Below, one piece after another: positions 24,509 through 32,918 of a DNA stretch of 64,000 nucleotides. The position numbers and the translations under genes were made by a program. The stretch lies in the NCBI GenBank assembly GCA_029262615.1, contig JAJCZD010000003.1, positions 1 through 64,000 on the forward strand. Direction: 5' to 3'. Each line of letters starts with the position of its first letter. Positions within the stretch are counted from its first letter, which is position 1. Source of the DNA: Candidatus Babelota bacterium (GTDB lineage Bacteria > Babelota > Babeliae > Babelales > Vermiphilaceae). Under the pieces are notes generated by a model. It saw only the letters and a program-made list of their open reading frames with translations, did no database searches and was not told where the DNA came from.

Positions 24509-26148
24509 TGAATACTTTAGGTTATTTATATTTATTTATACTTGCTATAAACTGCCTGCAAGCAGAACCATCTGCTCAAAGTTTTCATCGCTATTTTTGG
24601 GCAAATTATTTCTCATTTTCAAACGAATCACAAAAAGCCGACAAATGGTTTAAAGAGTTACTTCCTAACACCGATTCAATGTTTCCATACAAAGGATACA
24701 TTCACCATTTGGCGCAAACTGGCAAAACACAAGAATTAGCAGCAATATCACAGCGATTTGAAAAACACTTTGCAAAAGACCCTGACATACAATTTATATT
24801 TGCTAAATCATTGGCACTAATAGGCAAAAAACAGGAAGCATATAAAAAACTGATTACTTTAAACCGAGAATTCCCAACCCATTCAGAAATAGCCATGCAA
24901 GTTTCACAATGGTATATCGGCCAAAAAGAAATTCATAATGCCATTGCTGTTCTTGATGCACTACTTAACCAAAGCCCGCGTAAACCAAACAATTTTTTAT
25001 TTTATTTTTTAAAAGCGCAAATGCACATGCAATTGCAAGAACAAGAAAAAGCACTTGCAGCTCTGAAAGAAAGCTTAGATCTCTATCCCTCTTTTGATAA
25101 AGGCTGGCTGCTCTATGCCCTATTGCAAGAACAAGCTGGACAATTGCATCATGCCGTAAATGGCTATACTACCTTTTTAGAAGTAACAGGTGGAACCAAT
25201 ACAAAAATTGCTAAACACCTTCTGCAACTTGCTATAAAGCAAAAAACAACACTGTTCCAGGCAAGTAATGTATCGGTAAACAAAAATTGTTTTGAGAAAG
25301 TCATGTTGTTATTTGAACAAAAACAATACCGTAAGGCTCTAGATGCCTTAGACAATTGTATAACGCATAAACTAGATGAAAAAGCAATTTTATTAAAAGT
25401 GCAATTATTAACAGCTTTAGGCCAATTTGATTCAGCAATATCAGTTTTAAAAACCTGCATTTGTCAACAACCTGATAATCAAATTTGGTACCAAACGATT
25501 CATTTACTTTGCGATTCAGGGTTATCGCTACCAAAAGCCATTGCTGCATTTAAAGAAATTGAAAATAAAAAATCTGGTAATATATTAGTACAATTATATT
25601 TAGCCGATCTTTATTTGAAAAATGAACAAAAGCGCCCTGCTATTATTTATCTTAAGCGAGCCTTGCGCATCAGTAATGATTCACAAATAAAAGCAAAAAT
25701 TCTCTTTCAAATGGCAGCAATGTATTATGAGCAAAAAAGATTTGCAAAAATGGAAAAAACATTAAAAATGGCAATAGAGTATGATAATCAATTTGTACCT
25801 GCAATGAACTTGCTTTCCTATTATTGGGCGACAAAAACAAATAAGATTGAGCAAGCTAATGTATTAGCTCAACAAGTTTTTGCAATCGACCCAACTAATC
25901 CCCACTTTTTAGATACACAAGCGGTCATACATTATAAGAAGCAAGAGTTTGCTCAAGCTCGAAATGTTTTAGAAGGAATAATTAACCAAATTCCTGATGA
26001 TTTTCATGTATTGAAACATTTGGGCAAAACATATAAACAACTTGGTAAATTAGACATGGCAAAAGAGCATATTTCAAAAGCAATGCATGTTGCACAAACA
26101 AGCAAACAAAAACAACAAGCCCAGAAGTTAATTGATGCGTGGAACTAG
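24508..26148 (+). CDS. Exported tetratricopeptide-repeat protein
   Basis: 546 residues after a one-base overlap with the DciA-like gene (TAATG). A signal peptide (FILAINCLQA) is followed by about twelve TPR helix pairs, for example KALAALKESLDLYPSFDKGWLLYAL, KALDALDNCITHKLDEKAILLKVQLL and the final HVLKHLGKTYKQLGKLDMAKEHISKA. TPR superhelices are protein-binding scaffolds. Its position between DciA-like and MurG suggests an envelope or cell-wall assembly role, which is inference. Confidence 0.85.
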   Translation: MNTLGYLYLFILAINCLQAEPSAQSFHRYFWANYFSFSNESQKADKWFKELLPNTDSMFPYKGYIHHLAQTGKTQELAAISQRFEKHFAKDPDIQFIFAKSLALIGKKQEAYKKLITLNREFPTHSEIAMQVSQWYIGQKEIHNAIAVLDALLNQSPRKPNNFLFYFLKAQMHMQLQEQEKALAALKESLDLYPSFDKGWLLYALLQEQAGQLHHAVNGYTTFLEVTGGTNTKIAKHLLQLAIKQKTTLFQASNVSVNKNCFEKVMLLFEQKQYRKALDALDNCITHKLDEKAILLKVQLLTALGQFDSAISVLKTCICQQPDNQIWYQTIHLLCDSGLSLPKAIAAFKEIENKKSGNILVQLYLADLYLKNEQKRPAIIYLKRALRISNDSQIKAKILFQMAAMYYEQKRFAKMEKTLKMAIEYDNQFVPAMNLLSYYWATKTNKIEQANVLAQQVFAIDPTNPHFLDTQAVIHYKKQEFAQARNVLEGIINQIPDDFHVLKHLGKTYKQLGKLDMAKEHISKAMHVAQTSKQKQQAQKLIDAWN

Positions 26149-27085
26149 TTACATTTGTTTTGTTGCAGGCCGTTCTGGTGGGCATATTATCCCCGGCTTG
26201 ACGCTCGCAAAAAAAGAAAATAAACAAGACAAACAGATTTTGTTTTTTACCACCCATAAAGAACTGGATAAAAAAACAATTGAGCAAGAAGTGGTAGACA
26301 TTCATATAGCTCTTTGGCTTGATAACATTGCAAGCAATCCAATTAAATTAGCACGTTTTGGCTTTCAGTTTTGCATTGCATTGATTCGTTCTTTTTTTTA
26401 TTTAATAAAATACAAACCACAGAAAATAGTCTCCATGGGTGGTTATATTTCCTTACCTGTTTGCATTGCTGGCCTGTCGCTACGCATTCCAATTGAACTG
26501 TATGAATTGAATGCCCAACCAGGAAAAGCAACCAAAATCTTGGCACCATTAGCACAAACGATATTTGTTTGTTTTAAAGAAGCTAAGAAATTTTTTAACC
26601 CTAAAAAATGCTACTTAACTACCTATCCAATACGTTTTACCAAACATATTTCCAAAACAGAAGCCTACCAACAATGTAATTTAGAATCGGACAAAAAAAC
26701 GATCTTTATTCTTGGTGGTTCGCAAGGATCAATAGAGATTAACAACAACATCAAAAAACTAATCCAAGAAAAACAATATGATCCATGCGCGGTTCAGTTT
26801 ATTCACCAAACTGGTAAACAGGATACAACCAATTGGGAAGAACTGTATAAAAAAAATAATTTTCAAGCATTTGTTTTTGATTATTATGCTTCTCTAGAGC
26901 ACTGTTGGACTATTGCTGATTTGGTTATCTGTCGAGCCGGGGCTGGAGCTTTATTTGAAGCATTGCATTTTCAAAAAAAATGTATCCTATTTCCTTTGAT
27001 GGCAAAAACAACAAGCCATCAACAAGAAAATGCTCTTGCAATGATCAAAGAATATCCAGGGTTGTTTAGCAAAACAAAAGCCTAA
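26135..27085 (+). CDS. murG: MurG-type UDP-GlcNAc transferase, C-terminally short
   Basis: Adds GlcNAc to lipid I to make lipid II. Motifs: the first Gly loop GRSGGHIIPGLTLA, VSMGGYISLPVCIAG, the C-domain GGSQGSIEIN, and CRAGAGALFEALHFQKKCILFPL with HQQENA, the UDP-GlcNAc site. After that, only 15 residues remain, whereas MurG normally continues for about 50 more. The gene thus ends early, about 75 bases before a self-contained DUF4143 ATPase gene. I use the ATG at 26135 rather than the TTG three bases earlier; it overlaps the TPR gene by 14 bases. Confidence 0.85.
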   Translation: MRGTSYICFVAGRSGGHIIPGLTLAKKENKQDKQILFFTTHKELDKKTIEQEVVDIHIALWLDNIASNPIKLARFGFQFCIALIRSFFYLIKYKPQKIVSMGGYISLPVCIAGLSLRIPIELYELNAQPGKATKILAPLAQTIFVCFKEAKKFFNPKKCYLTTYPIRFTKHISKTEAYQQCNLESDKKTIFILGGSQGSIEINNNIKKLIQEKQYDPCAVQFIHQTGKQDTTNWEELYKKNNFQAFVFDYYASLEHCWTIADLVICRAGAGALFEALHFQKKCILFPLMAKTTSHQQENALAMIKEYPGLFSKTKA

Positions 27086-27090
27086 ACCTA

Positions 27091-27119
27091 TTGCATTTTG
27101 GACCAAGAAACCGTACAAT
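27091..27119 (+). promoter_or_regulatory. Sigma70-type promoter of the DUF4143 ATPase gene
   Basis: TTGCAT and TACAAT are separated by exactly 17 bases. It lies just after the murG stop, so the ATPase gene has its own promoter. Confidence 0.65.
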
Positions 27120-27146
27120 ATCATAAGGTGACTTGCAATATTGTAC
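27113..27146 (+). promoter_or_regulatory. Palindrome overlapping the -10 box (candidate operator)
   Basis: GTACAATAT (27113-27121) and ATATTGTAC (27138-27146) form a perfect 9-bp inverted repeat with a 16-base spacer. The left arm covers the -10 box, and the right arm lies before the ribosome site. This is the geometry of an operator or of a leader hairpin for self-regulation. Confidence 0.55.
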
Positions 27147-27161
27147 AAATTGGAGTGTTTT

Positions 27162-28343
27162 ATGTTAATTAAAAGAACCTTAGAGCCCTATCTTCGTCAT
27201 TATGCCTCTAAATTCCCCGCCTTATCAATAATGGGGCCTCGTCAATCTGGTAAGACAACATTAGCTCGAACAACCTTCCCTGATTATGCATATGTTTCTC
27301 TAGAGGAACCTTCTATTGCCCAAGCAGCCTTAGATGACCCTCGTAAATTTCTAAAGGATGTTGGTAATGAGCATGGTATTATTTTAGACGAGGTACAAAA
27401 TGTTCCTTTTCTCCTTTCTTATATTCAAACCATCATTGACCAGGAACATAAACCTGGTTATTTCATTATCACAGGATCACATAATCTATTATTAAATGAA
27501 GCAATTACTCAATCCCTTGCTGGTAGGGTAGCTATTATGACACTGCTTCCATTATCAATTGCTGAATTAAAGGAAGCAAACCTACTTCCCAATTCATTAG
27601 AAAAAACAGTTTGGCATGGTATGTATCCTAGGTTATATGCATTTGGTCTGTCACCCAATGAATGGTACCCTTCCTACATTCAGACTTATCTAGAAAGAGA
27701 TGTAAGACTCATTAAACATATAACCGACCTTTCTCTTTTTCAGAAATTTTTAGGACTATGTGCTGGCAGAACCGGACAATTGTTGAATATAAATTCCCTT
27801 GCTAATGATTGTGGTATTAGTTTTGCAACTGCTCGTGGATGGCTATCTATTTTAGAAATGAGTTACATTATTTTTTTATTACAGCCTCATTTTAAAAATT
27901 TCAGTAAGCGATTGGTTAAATCACCGAAATTATACTTTTATGATACTGGGCTAGCCTGTTCGCTTTTGAAAATTAAATCTCCTGAAGAATTTTCATCCCA
28001 TTATCTGCGCGGAGGCCTTGTAGAATCTTTTATAATCAGTGAATTCTATAAAGAATATTTTAACCATGCCAAAAGACCTTCGCTCAATTTTTGGCGAGAT
28101 AACCATGGTCACGAAATAGATTGCATTATAGATCAAGGATCTGATTTGATCCCAGTAGAAATAAAAGCAGGCTTAACAATAAGCAATGACTATTTTAAAG
28201 GACTAGTTTATTGGAACAAGCTTACAGGAACGCCATTTGAAGATGAATATGTTGTTTATGGAGGTGACAAAGATTGGCACCGTTCTAAAGGAAATGTAAT
28301 TGCATGGTCCAATGTCCCTAACATAATTGCAAAATATTTTTAG
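27162..28343 (+). CDS. AAA ATPase with DUF4143 domain
   Basis: 393 residues from MLIKRTLEPY (GGAG ribosome site). The AAA_14 core has Walker A GPRQSGKTTLA and Walker B IILDEVQ, then FIITGSHN (sensor 1) and LAGRVAIMTLLPLS. The C-terminal DUF4143 half ends with a PD-(D/E)XK-like HEIDCIIDQGSDLIPVEIKAG. These proteins occur as patchy, mobile, often single-gene cassettes whose job is not settled. Here it has its own promoter and palindrome and sits right after a shortened murG, which fits a recent insertion. It overlaps the convergent PBP gene by 4 bases. Confidence 0.93.
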   Translation: MLIKRTLEPYLRHYASKFPALSIMGPRQSGKTTLARTTFPDYAYVSLEEPSIAQAALDDPRKFLKDVGNEHGIILDEVQNVPFLLSYIQTIIDQEHKPGYFIITGSHNLLLNEAITQSLAGRVAIMTLLPLSIAELKEANLLPNSLEKTVWHGMYPRLYAFGLSPNEWYPSYIQTYLERDVRLIKHITDLSLFQKFLGLCAGRTGQLLNINSLANDCGISFATARGWLSILEMSYIIFLLQPHFKNFSKRLVKSPKLYFYDTGLACSLLKIKSPEEFSSHYLRGGLVESFIISEFYKEYFNHAKRPSLNFWRDNHGHEIDCIIDQGSDLIPVEIKAGLTISNDYFKGLVYWNKLTGTPFEDEYVVYGGDKDWHRSKGNVIAWSNVPNIIAKYF

Positions 28344-30232
28344 ACCAAAATTGGAATGTGAGATTTTCTAGATCTTCCAAAGCGCCATTTCTTACCAGTC
28401 TTTTCATGAATTTTTACCAATTTAAGCGTTGGATCAACAAAAAATTCTTGATATTCCAAATTGAGTTTTTTATGAAAATAGTACCAGATTGGAAAAGCAG
28501 TTTTTACGGGAAAAATATCTTCTCCTAATGACCGATTATCATCGTGACCGATATAAATGCCTGTCGTCAACTGGGGGATTGCACCCATAAACCAATGAGT
28601 TCGACAATCATTGGCCGTTCCTGTTTTAGAAATTACATGATTTGCCAATATTCTTGTACCAAATTTTTCTCTTATACGTGCAAACCCTAAACTTAATATT
28701 TTAGCAACTTGATGAGCTATTTTTGCTTCCATAACTAATTCATTTTTCACCGTATGGGTATACAATATTGTCTCAAAACAATCAGTAACTCGATTAATAA
28801 TAAATGGCTGCACATACTCACCATTATTTGCAAATACATTGAACATACCCACCGCTTGCTCAAGGGTACCATCAACACATCCTAATGATAGTGATGGATA
28901 AGGGTGTAGATTACTTGTAATGTGACATTTTTTTGCTAAATTAATGACCGGTTGCGATCCCGTTTTTAAAAAAGTTTTTATCGTGATGATATTATTTGAA
29001 TGGGTTAGAGCACTAGCTAAGGTCATTTTGCCCTGAAACTGTTTATCATAATTATTTGGTTGCCATATGCTACCATCAGCTTGAGGCAAAAAGAAAGGTT
29101 CATCAACCTCTGTATCAGCAAAACTCATGCCTTGTTGCAATGCTGCTGCATATACCAACGGCTTAAAAATCGAACCCATTTGCCGCCTTGCTTGCATTGC
29201 TCGATTAAATTGTGAAATACAAAAATCAGTTCCCCCAATTAATATTTTTATCGCTCCTGTTTTTGGCTTAACAGAAAGCAATGCGCCATCGAGCGTTGGT
29301 CCAAATTCATTTTTTAGTTGAATAATTTTATCAATAAATATCTTTTCTGCTTGCTGTTGCATTGCGGTATTAATAGTTGTATAAATGCGCAAACCTCCAT
29401 GATAGAGTTGCTGAGCACCAAATCTTTGTTCAATAACACGTCGAATATATTCTTTAATATGCAAACCTGTTTGTTTGATATGTACTGGATCAATCTTTAT
29501 AGGTTCTTGCACGGCACTGATAAACTCTTGCTCGGTGATACATCCTAATTTTTGCATTTGCTTGAGAATAATATTTCTCCTTTGCACCGCACATAATGGA
29601 AAAAATAATGGGGAAAAATTACCTGGAGAGCGAACAATACCAGCAAGCAATGCTGATTGTGCTATTGTTAATTGATCGGGCTTTTTATCCCAAAAGCGTT
29701 TACTGGCAGCTCCAAGTCCATATAATCCAGAGCCAAAATAGACATTATTGATATACATTTGCAAAATTTGCTCTTTAGAATAATGACGTTCTAAAATAAG
29801 TGCACAAAACTGTTCTTTTATTTTGCGTACAAATCTTTTGCGTAAATCACCCCGTTGTAATTTTATCAACTGCTGAGTAATGGTACTTGCACCCTGTTTG
29901 ATTTTACCATGCGCAATATTAATAAAAAAAGAACGAATAATTCCTTTAAATGAAACACCACAATGAGAAAAAAAGTCCCAGTCTTCTGCCGCAACAAAAG
30001 CATAAATAACATGCTTAGGCAGGTCTGCAAGTGCAACTAAAATGTGTTGCTGCATGCAGAAGATTGCCATTTGATTATCATCATCATCATAGACAATTGA
30101 AGGCGTTCCTTTTGTGCACGATTCTAGTTGGACAAGATCATAGGAAGCAGAATGCAAAAGAAAAGACAATGCACCACACCCAAAAGAAACAATTACTATA
30201 CTGGTTATAAAAAAAATGTTTTTAATGTTCAT
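28340..30232 (-). CDS. Class A penicillin-binding protein (PBP1-type)
   Basis: Bifunctional peptidoglycan synthase anchored by an N-terminal helix. The glycosyltransferase domain has EDWDFFSHCG (catalytic Glu about residue 83), KIKQGASTITQQL and the RKIKE block. The transpeptidase domain has SxxK at S354 (GSIFKP), SNN at 412-414 and KTGTAND in the C-terminal third. The length of 630 is short for the class, so extra domains are absent. Together with MurG and UppS this shows active peptidoglycan synthesis. Confidence 0.95.
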   Translation of the reverse strand: MNIKNIFFITSIVIVSFGCGALSFLLHSASYDLVQLESCTKGTPSIVYDDDDNQMAIFCMQQHILVALADLPKHVIYAFVAAEDWDFFSHCGVSFKGIIRSFFINIAHGKIKQGASTITQQLIKLQRGDLRKRFVRKIKEQFCALILERHYSKEQILQMYINNVYFGSGLYGLGAASKRFWDKKPDQLTIAQSALLAGIVRSPGNFSPLFFPLCAVQRRNIILKQMQKLGCITEQEFISAVQEPIKIDPVHIKQTGLHIKEYIRRVIEQRFGAQQLYHGGLRIYTTINTAMQQQAEKIFIDKIIQLKNEFGPTLDGALLSVKPKTGAIKILIGGTDFCISQFNRAMQARRQMGSIFKPLVYAAALQQGMSFADTEVDEPFFLPQADGSIWQPNNYDKQFQGKMTLASALTHSNNIITIKTFLKTGSQPVINLAKKCHITSNLHPYPSLSLGCVDGTLEQAVGMFNVFANNGEYVQPFIINRVTDCFETILYTHTVKNELVMEAKIAHQVAKILSLGFARIREKFGTRILANHVISKTGTANDCRTHWFMGAIPQLTTGIYIGHDDNRSLGEDIFPVKTAFPIWYYFHKKLNLEYQEFFVDPTLKLVKIHEKTGKKWRFGRSRKSHIPILV

Positions 30233-30265
30233 AAAAAAAGGAGCTGATAATACAGCTCCTTTTTA
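30232..30265 (-). terminator. Intrinsic terminator after the Cys-rich exported gene
   Basis: A 9-bp stem AAGGAGCTG/CAGCTCCTT has a 6-base loop and a T-tract on the minus strand. It separates the Cys-rich gene from the PBP gene. The A-run on the other side lets it work in both directions. Confidence 0.88.
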
Positions 30266-30290
30266 CTATAGCAAATTTTTTAAATAATGC

Positions 30291-30653
30291 TTATGGTTTG
30301 CTCGGGCAAACTCTTGGGCATCGCTCTGAGGTTGGCATTGATTTATGGCAACATTTTGAGCATGAGCTGCATGAACAGCAGCATTTTTTGCGTACTATTG
30401 GATCTAATCCAAGTAACTCACGCACCTTATTTTTAACAGTTAGATTCCAATTATATAATGCAGCACCACCTAATGTAGCAACAGCACCAACTGTTTTCCA
30501 AAGATGTTCTTTTACAAAAAAATCACCTGATGCTTTAAATGCTGCTACAACGCCTGTAACAGAAGTAACTGCAGCATCACCTTCTGCATGCATGTTTTGA
30601 CATGCAAACAATCCTAAACAAATCGCCAAAGCGGTTAATTTATTTTTGACCAT
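30291..30653 (-). CDS. Exported protein with Cys-rich tail
   Basis: 120 residues with a signal peptide ending NMHA. One Gly/Ala hydrophobic segment (TVGAVATLGGAALYNW) precedes a tail with CCCSCSSCSKCCHK and two further Cys. The tail could bind metal or form disulfide cross-links outside the cytoplasm. No family is recognised. Start is fixed by GAGGAG, and a strong terminator follows. Confidence 0.7.
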   Translation of the reverse strand: MVKNKLTALAICLGLFACQNMHAEGDAAVTSVTGVVAAFKASGDFFVKEHLWKTVGAVATLGGAALYNWNLTVKNKVRELLGLDPIVRKKCCCSCSSCSKCCHKSMPTSERCPRVCPSKP

Positions 30654-30778
30654 AAAGATCTCCTCTTTTTATAATACATATTTTGCGTACATCATTACCC
30701 GAATATGTTTAAATGTCAATATGAATACTTTGCAGCAATTTTCTTGTCCACAAGAAAAAAATTTTATACATTAAAAAT

Positions 30779-31234
30779 ATGAAACAGATACTATCATTTA
30801 TCTTTCCCATTTTTTTATTTTTTTTGGACCTCAATTTCTATTTCACTGTAGGAACGCCACTCTTTTTTTGCTTGTTATCTTGGTATTGTGTGCAACTTTT
30901 ATTCTTTGAAGAACCTCTCTATTGGCTCCCACTTATATTACTCTCCTTAGAATCATTTTTATATTTTGGCATCTTTGGCCTAGAGCTGATTTGGCTTATA
31001 CCATTAACCATTCTTTTTTCTCTTTTTTCACCAAGCATATCTTTTCTTTTTTTCCAGCCTCTATTAATGGTGCTTATGGCCCTACTGGCCAAGTTCTTTC
31101 TTAGTTGGGTTTTCTTTGGCCTAGCCCCATCTGGCCTATTTACGATGGGTTATATATGTGTTAACTTTATTATAACTTTAATATTCTCTTTGAAATATAA
31201 AGGCAAGCTAGGCAATCGCTTTTCCCTGGGTTAA
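30779..31234 (+). CDS. Polytopic membrane protein, possibly MreD-like
   Basis: 151 residues, nearly all hydrophobic, about five helices rich in Phe and Leu. Size and topology match MreD-type rod-shape proteins, and mreB is encoded 30 kb away, but no specific motif is present, so this is only a suggestion. The last ten codons lie inside the 5' end of the RNase P RNA gene, which would be an unusual mRNA/ncRNA overlap. No ribosome site is clear before the ATG. Confidence 0.5.
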   Translation: MKQILSFIFPIFLFFLDLNFYFTVGTPLFFCLLSWYCVQLLFFEEPLYWLPLILLSLESFLYFGIFGLELIWLIPLTILFSLFSPSISFLFFQPLLMVLMALLAKFFLSWVFFGLAPSGLFTMGYICVNFIITLIFSLKYKGKLGNRFSLG

Positions 31235-31550
31235 ACCTGGAAAAAGAGGAAAGTCCGGACTCCTAACAAATACGGTACCTGGCAAGGTATACTCAAGCCA
31301 GGGAGCCCCTAAAAAGGCTACGGAAAGTGCCGCAGAAAATAACCGCCATCTTTATTGATGGTAAGGGTGAAAACGGGTGGTAAGAGCACCCGATTGATTG
31401 CAGCAATGTAATTAGTGGGCAAACCCTACCGGGAGCAAGACAAAGTAGGTATGCATGGTAATTTGTTCCAGTTATGCATACGGGTATGTCGCATAGATAG
31501 ATGGTTGTCGCCTGTTTATTCAGGTACAGAATCCGGCTTATTGCTTGTCT
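31201..31550 (+). ncRNA. rnpB: RNase P RNA
   Basis: Catalytic RNA that removes tRNA 5' leaders. The hallmark GAGGAAAGTCCGGACTC lies at 31248-31263 and the matching 3' ACAGAATCCGGCTTAT at 31526-31541, which together form the P4 core. The 5' AGGCAAGC (31201-31208) pairs with GCTTGTCT (31543-31550) to close helix P1, which sets the ends. The internal GGGTGAAAACGGGTGGTAAGAG and AGCACCCG segments fit P10-P12. The total of about 350 bases is a type A size. Its 5' end overlaps the membrane-protein frame by 34 bases. Confidence 0.95.
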
Positions 31551-31601
31551 ATATAGAAGAAGAGAATAAAGTTAAATGAGTTATATTATTATGGAGGAAT
31601 C

Positions 31602-32057
31602 ATGATCTCAAAAAAAATGTTTAGTTTAGCTTTTTGCACCTTGTTGTCTCTTTCCATATTTGCAGCTCCGGAAAAGCCATCTTCTGACAATCCACCAACT
31701 TCGATGAAAAAAAAGTTATTGCATAAAACTGCCCTACTTTCTGCTGGAGCTATGTATTCTACCAGTCTTGGAGTTATGGGATTGGGAGCATTGCAAACAC
31801 TAGATGGAATTATCGAAAATGAAGTGGGTTCTTGCTTGCTAGGTCTGAGTATTTGTACACTAGGTTATTGTCTTGTATCTCATTTACCAGAAGCTATTTT
31901 ACATCTTGAGGCTAAATATATTTCCAAAAATAGATATATGAGTAAATCTGATGCAGGATTTTTTGGTGCAGGGTTTTTAGCTCCAATAACAGGTATTTAT
32001 TATCTATTAAATCGAGAGTCAAGTGTTGTAGTTGATCTTAATGGTGATTATGCCTAA
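31602..32057 (+). CDS. Small exported membrane protein
   Basis: 151 residues; GGAGG precedes the ATG. A signal peptide ends SIFA before APEKPSSD. A short polar linker with KKKLLHK is followed by three Gly/Leu-rich hydrophobic segments. The arrangement recalls the 3197-4117 proteins, but the conserved HVK-IAPV block is not clear. It is the first gene of a run that includes the HAD proteins. Function unknown. Confidence 0.65.
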   Translation: MISKKMFSLAFCTLLSLSIFAAPEKPSSDNPPTSMKKKLLHKTALLSAGAMYSTSLGVMGLGALQTLDGIIENEVGSCLLGLSICTLGYCLVSHLPEAILHLEAKYISKNRYMSKSDAGFFGAGFLAPITGIYYLLNRESSVVVDLNGDYA

Positions 32058-32066
32058 GGAACAAAA

Positions 32067-32894
32067 ATGAAAAATCTATTATCTTCTCTATTTTGTATAC
32101 TTTTTTCTTTTGGTCTCATTTCTGCTGATCAAATTACAACACCAAAAACCATCTATTTTCCAGAAAATTGTTCTCAAGAAATAGTGAATACAACAGAATG
32201 TAAAATATTTTGGGATATCCACAAAACATTGGTCAAAAGAGATAAAAAAGAATTTCTAAAACCGTTGGCTGAGCATGCAACTTTTATTGCGACTCAACTA
32301 ATCTATTATAGTTATGAAAAAATCAATTATGCATTGACCCGTAACAAAGGACCGTTACTGGAACTTTTGGAAGAAAAAGAAAAACTTAAAAAAGAAGATT
32401 GCTCTGGTGAGGGTTATTATGAACTGTTTAAAAGTTATGATCAGCGCCTTGCAGATCTAACAGCTAAAATGGCTAACGCATATAAACCTATTGCTGGTAT
32501 GCCAAAATTAGTTCAAGAAATTCAATGTAAACAACTTTATGCATCAAACATTGGAAAAAGATTTTTGGCCAACTTGCAGGAAAAAGAGTTGAATGAAAAC
32601 TTCCCTACTATTACTGGAGGACAAGTTATTTCATTTAATAAAGAACAAACTGATCCAACTTTTGACCAAGAAACTAAACTTGCAACTGTTCCTTATAAAA
32701 TACAAAAACCACAAACAGATTATTTTACACATATTCAAAAACAGTTTAATACAAATCAAAAAAGTACCTTAGTCTTTGTTGATGACAAATTAGAGAATGT
32801 TATTGCAGCCAAGAAAACAGGGTTTATAGCAATCCATTTTGTAAATCCGCAACAACTGAAAACTGATTTACAATCAATTGGATTAATTCAGTAA
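32067..32894 (+). CDS. Exported HAD-like protein with DxH motif
   Basis: 275 residues with a signal peptide ending LISA. HAD-superfamily motifs: I, FWDIHKTLV, where the usual second Asp of DxDxT is His; II, YASNIGKRF; III, Lys in KIQKPQTDYF; IV, VFVDDKLENVIAA. A long helical insert between motifs I and II forms a C1-type cap. The nucleophile Asp is kept, so phosphatase or phosphotransferase activity is possible, but the acid/base Asp is replaced. Two relatives follow (32919, 34237). All are outside the cytoplasm or anchored to the membrane. Confidence 0.75.
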   Translation: MKNLLSSLFCILFSFGLISADQITTPKTIYFPENCSQEIVNTTECKIFWDIHKTLVKRDKKEFLKPLAEHATFIATQLIYYSYEKINYALTRNKGPLLELLEEKEKLKKEDCSGEGYYELFKSYDQRLADLTAKMANAYKPIAGMPKLVQEIQCKQLYASNIGKRFLANLQEKELNENFPTITGGQVISFNKEQTDPTFDQETKLATVPYKIQKPQTDYFTHIQKQFNTNQKSTLVFVDDKLENVIAAKKTGFIAIHFVNPQQLKTDLQSIGLIQ

Positions 32895-32918
32895 AATATT
32901 TTTTAAATGGGGTTATTT

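Noticed and set aside
27086-27161. A frameshifted continuation of murG
   Set aside because: The other frames after the stop give at most about 16 residues before a stop, and none resembles the MurG C terminus.
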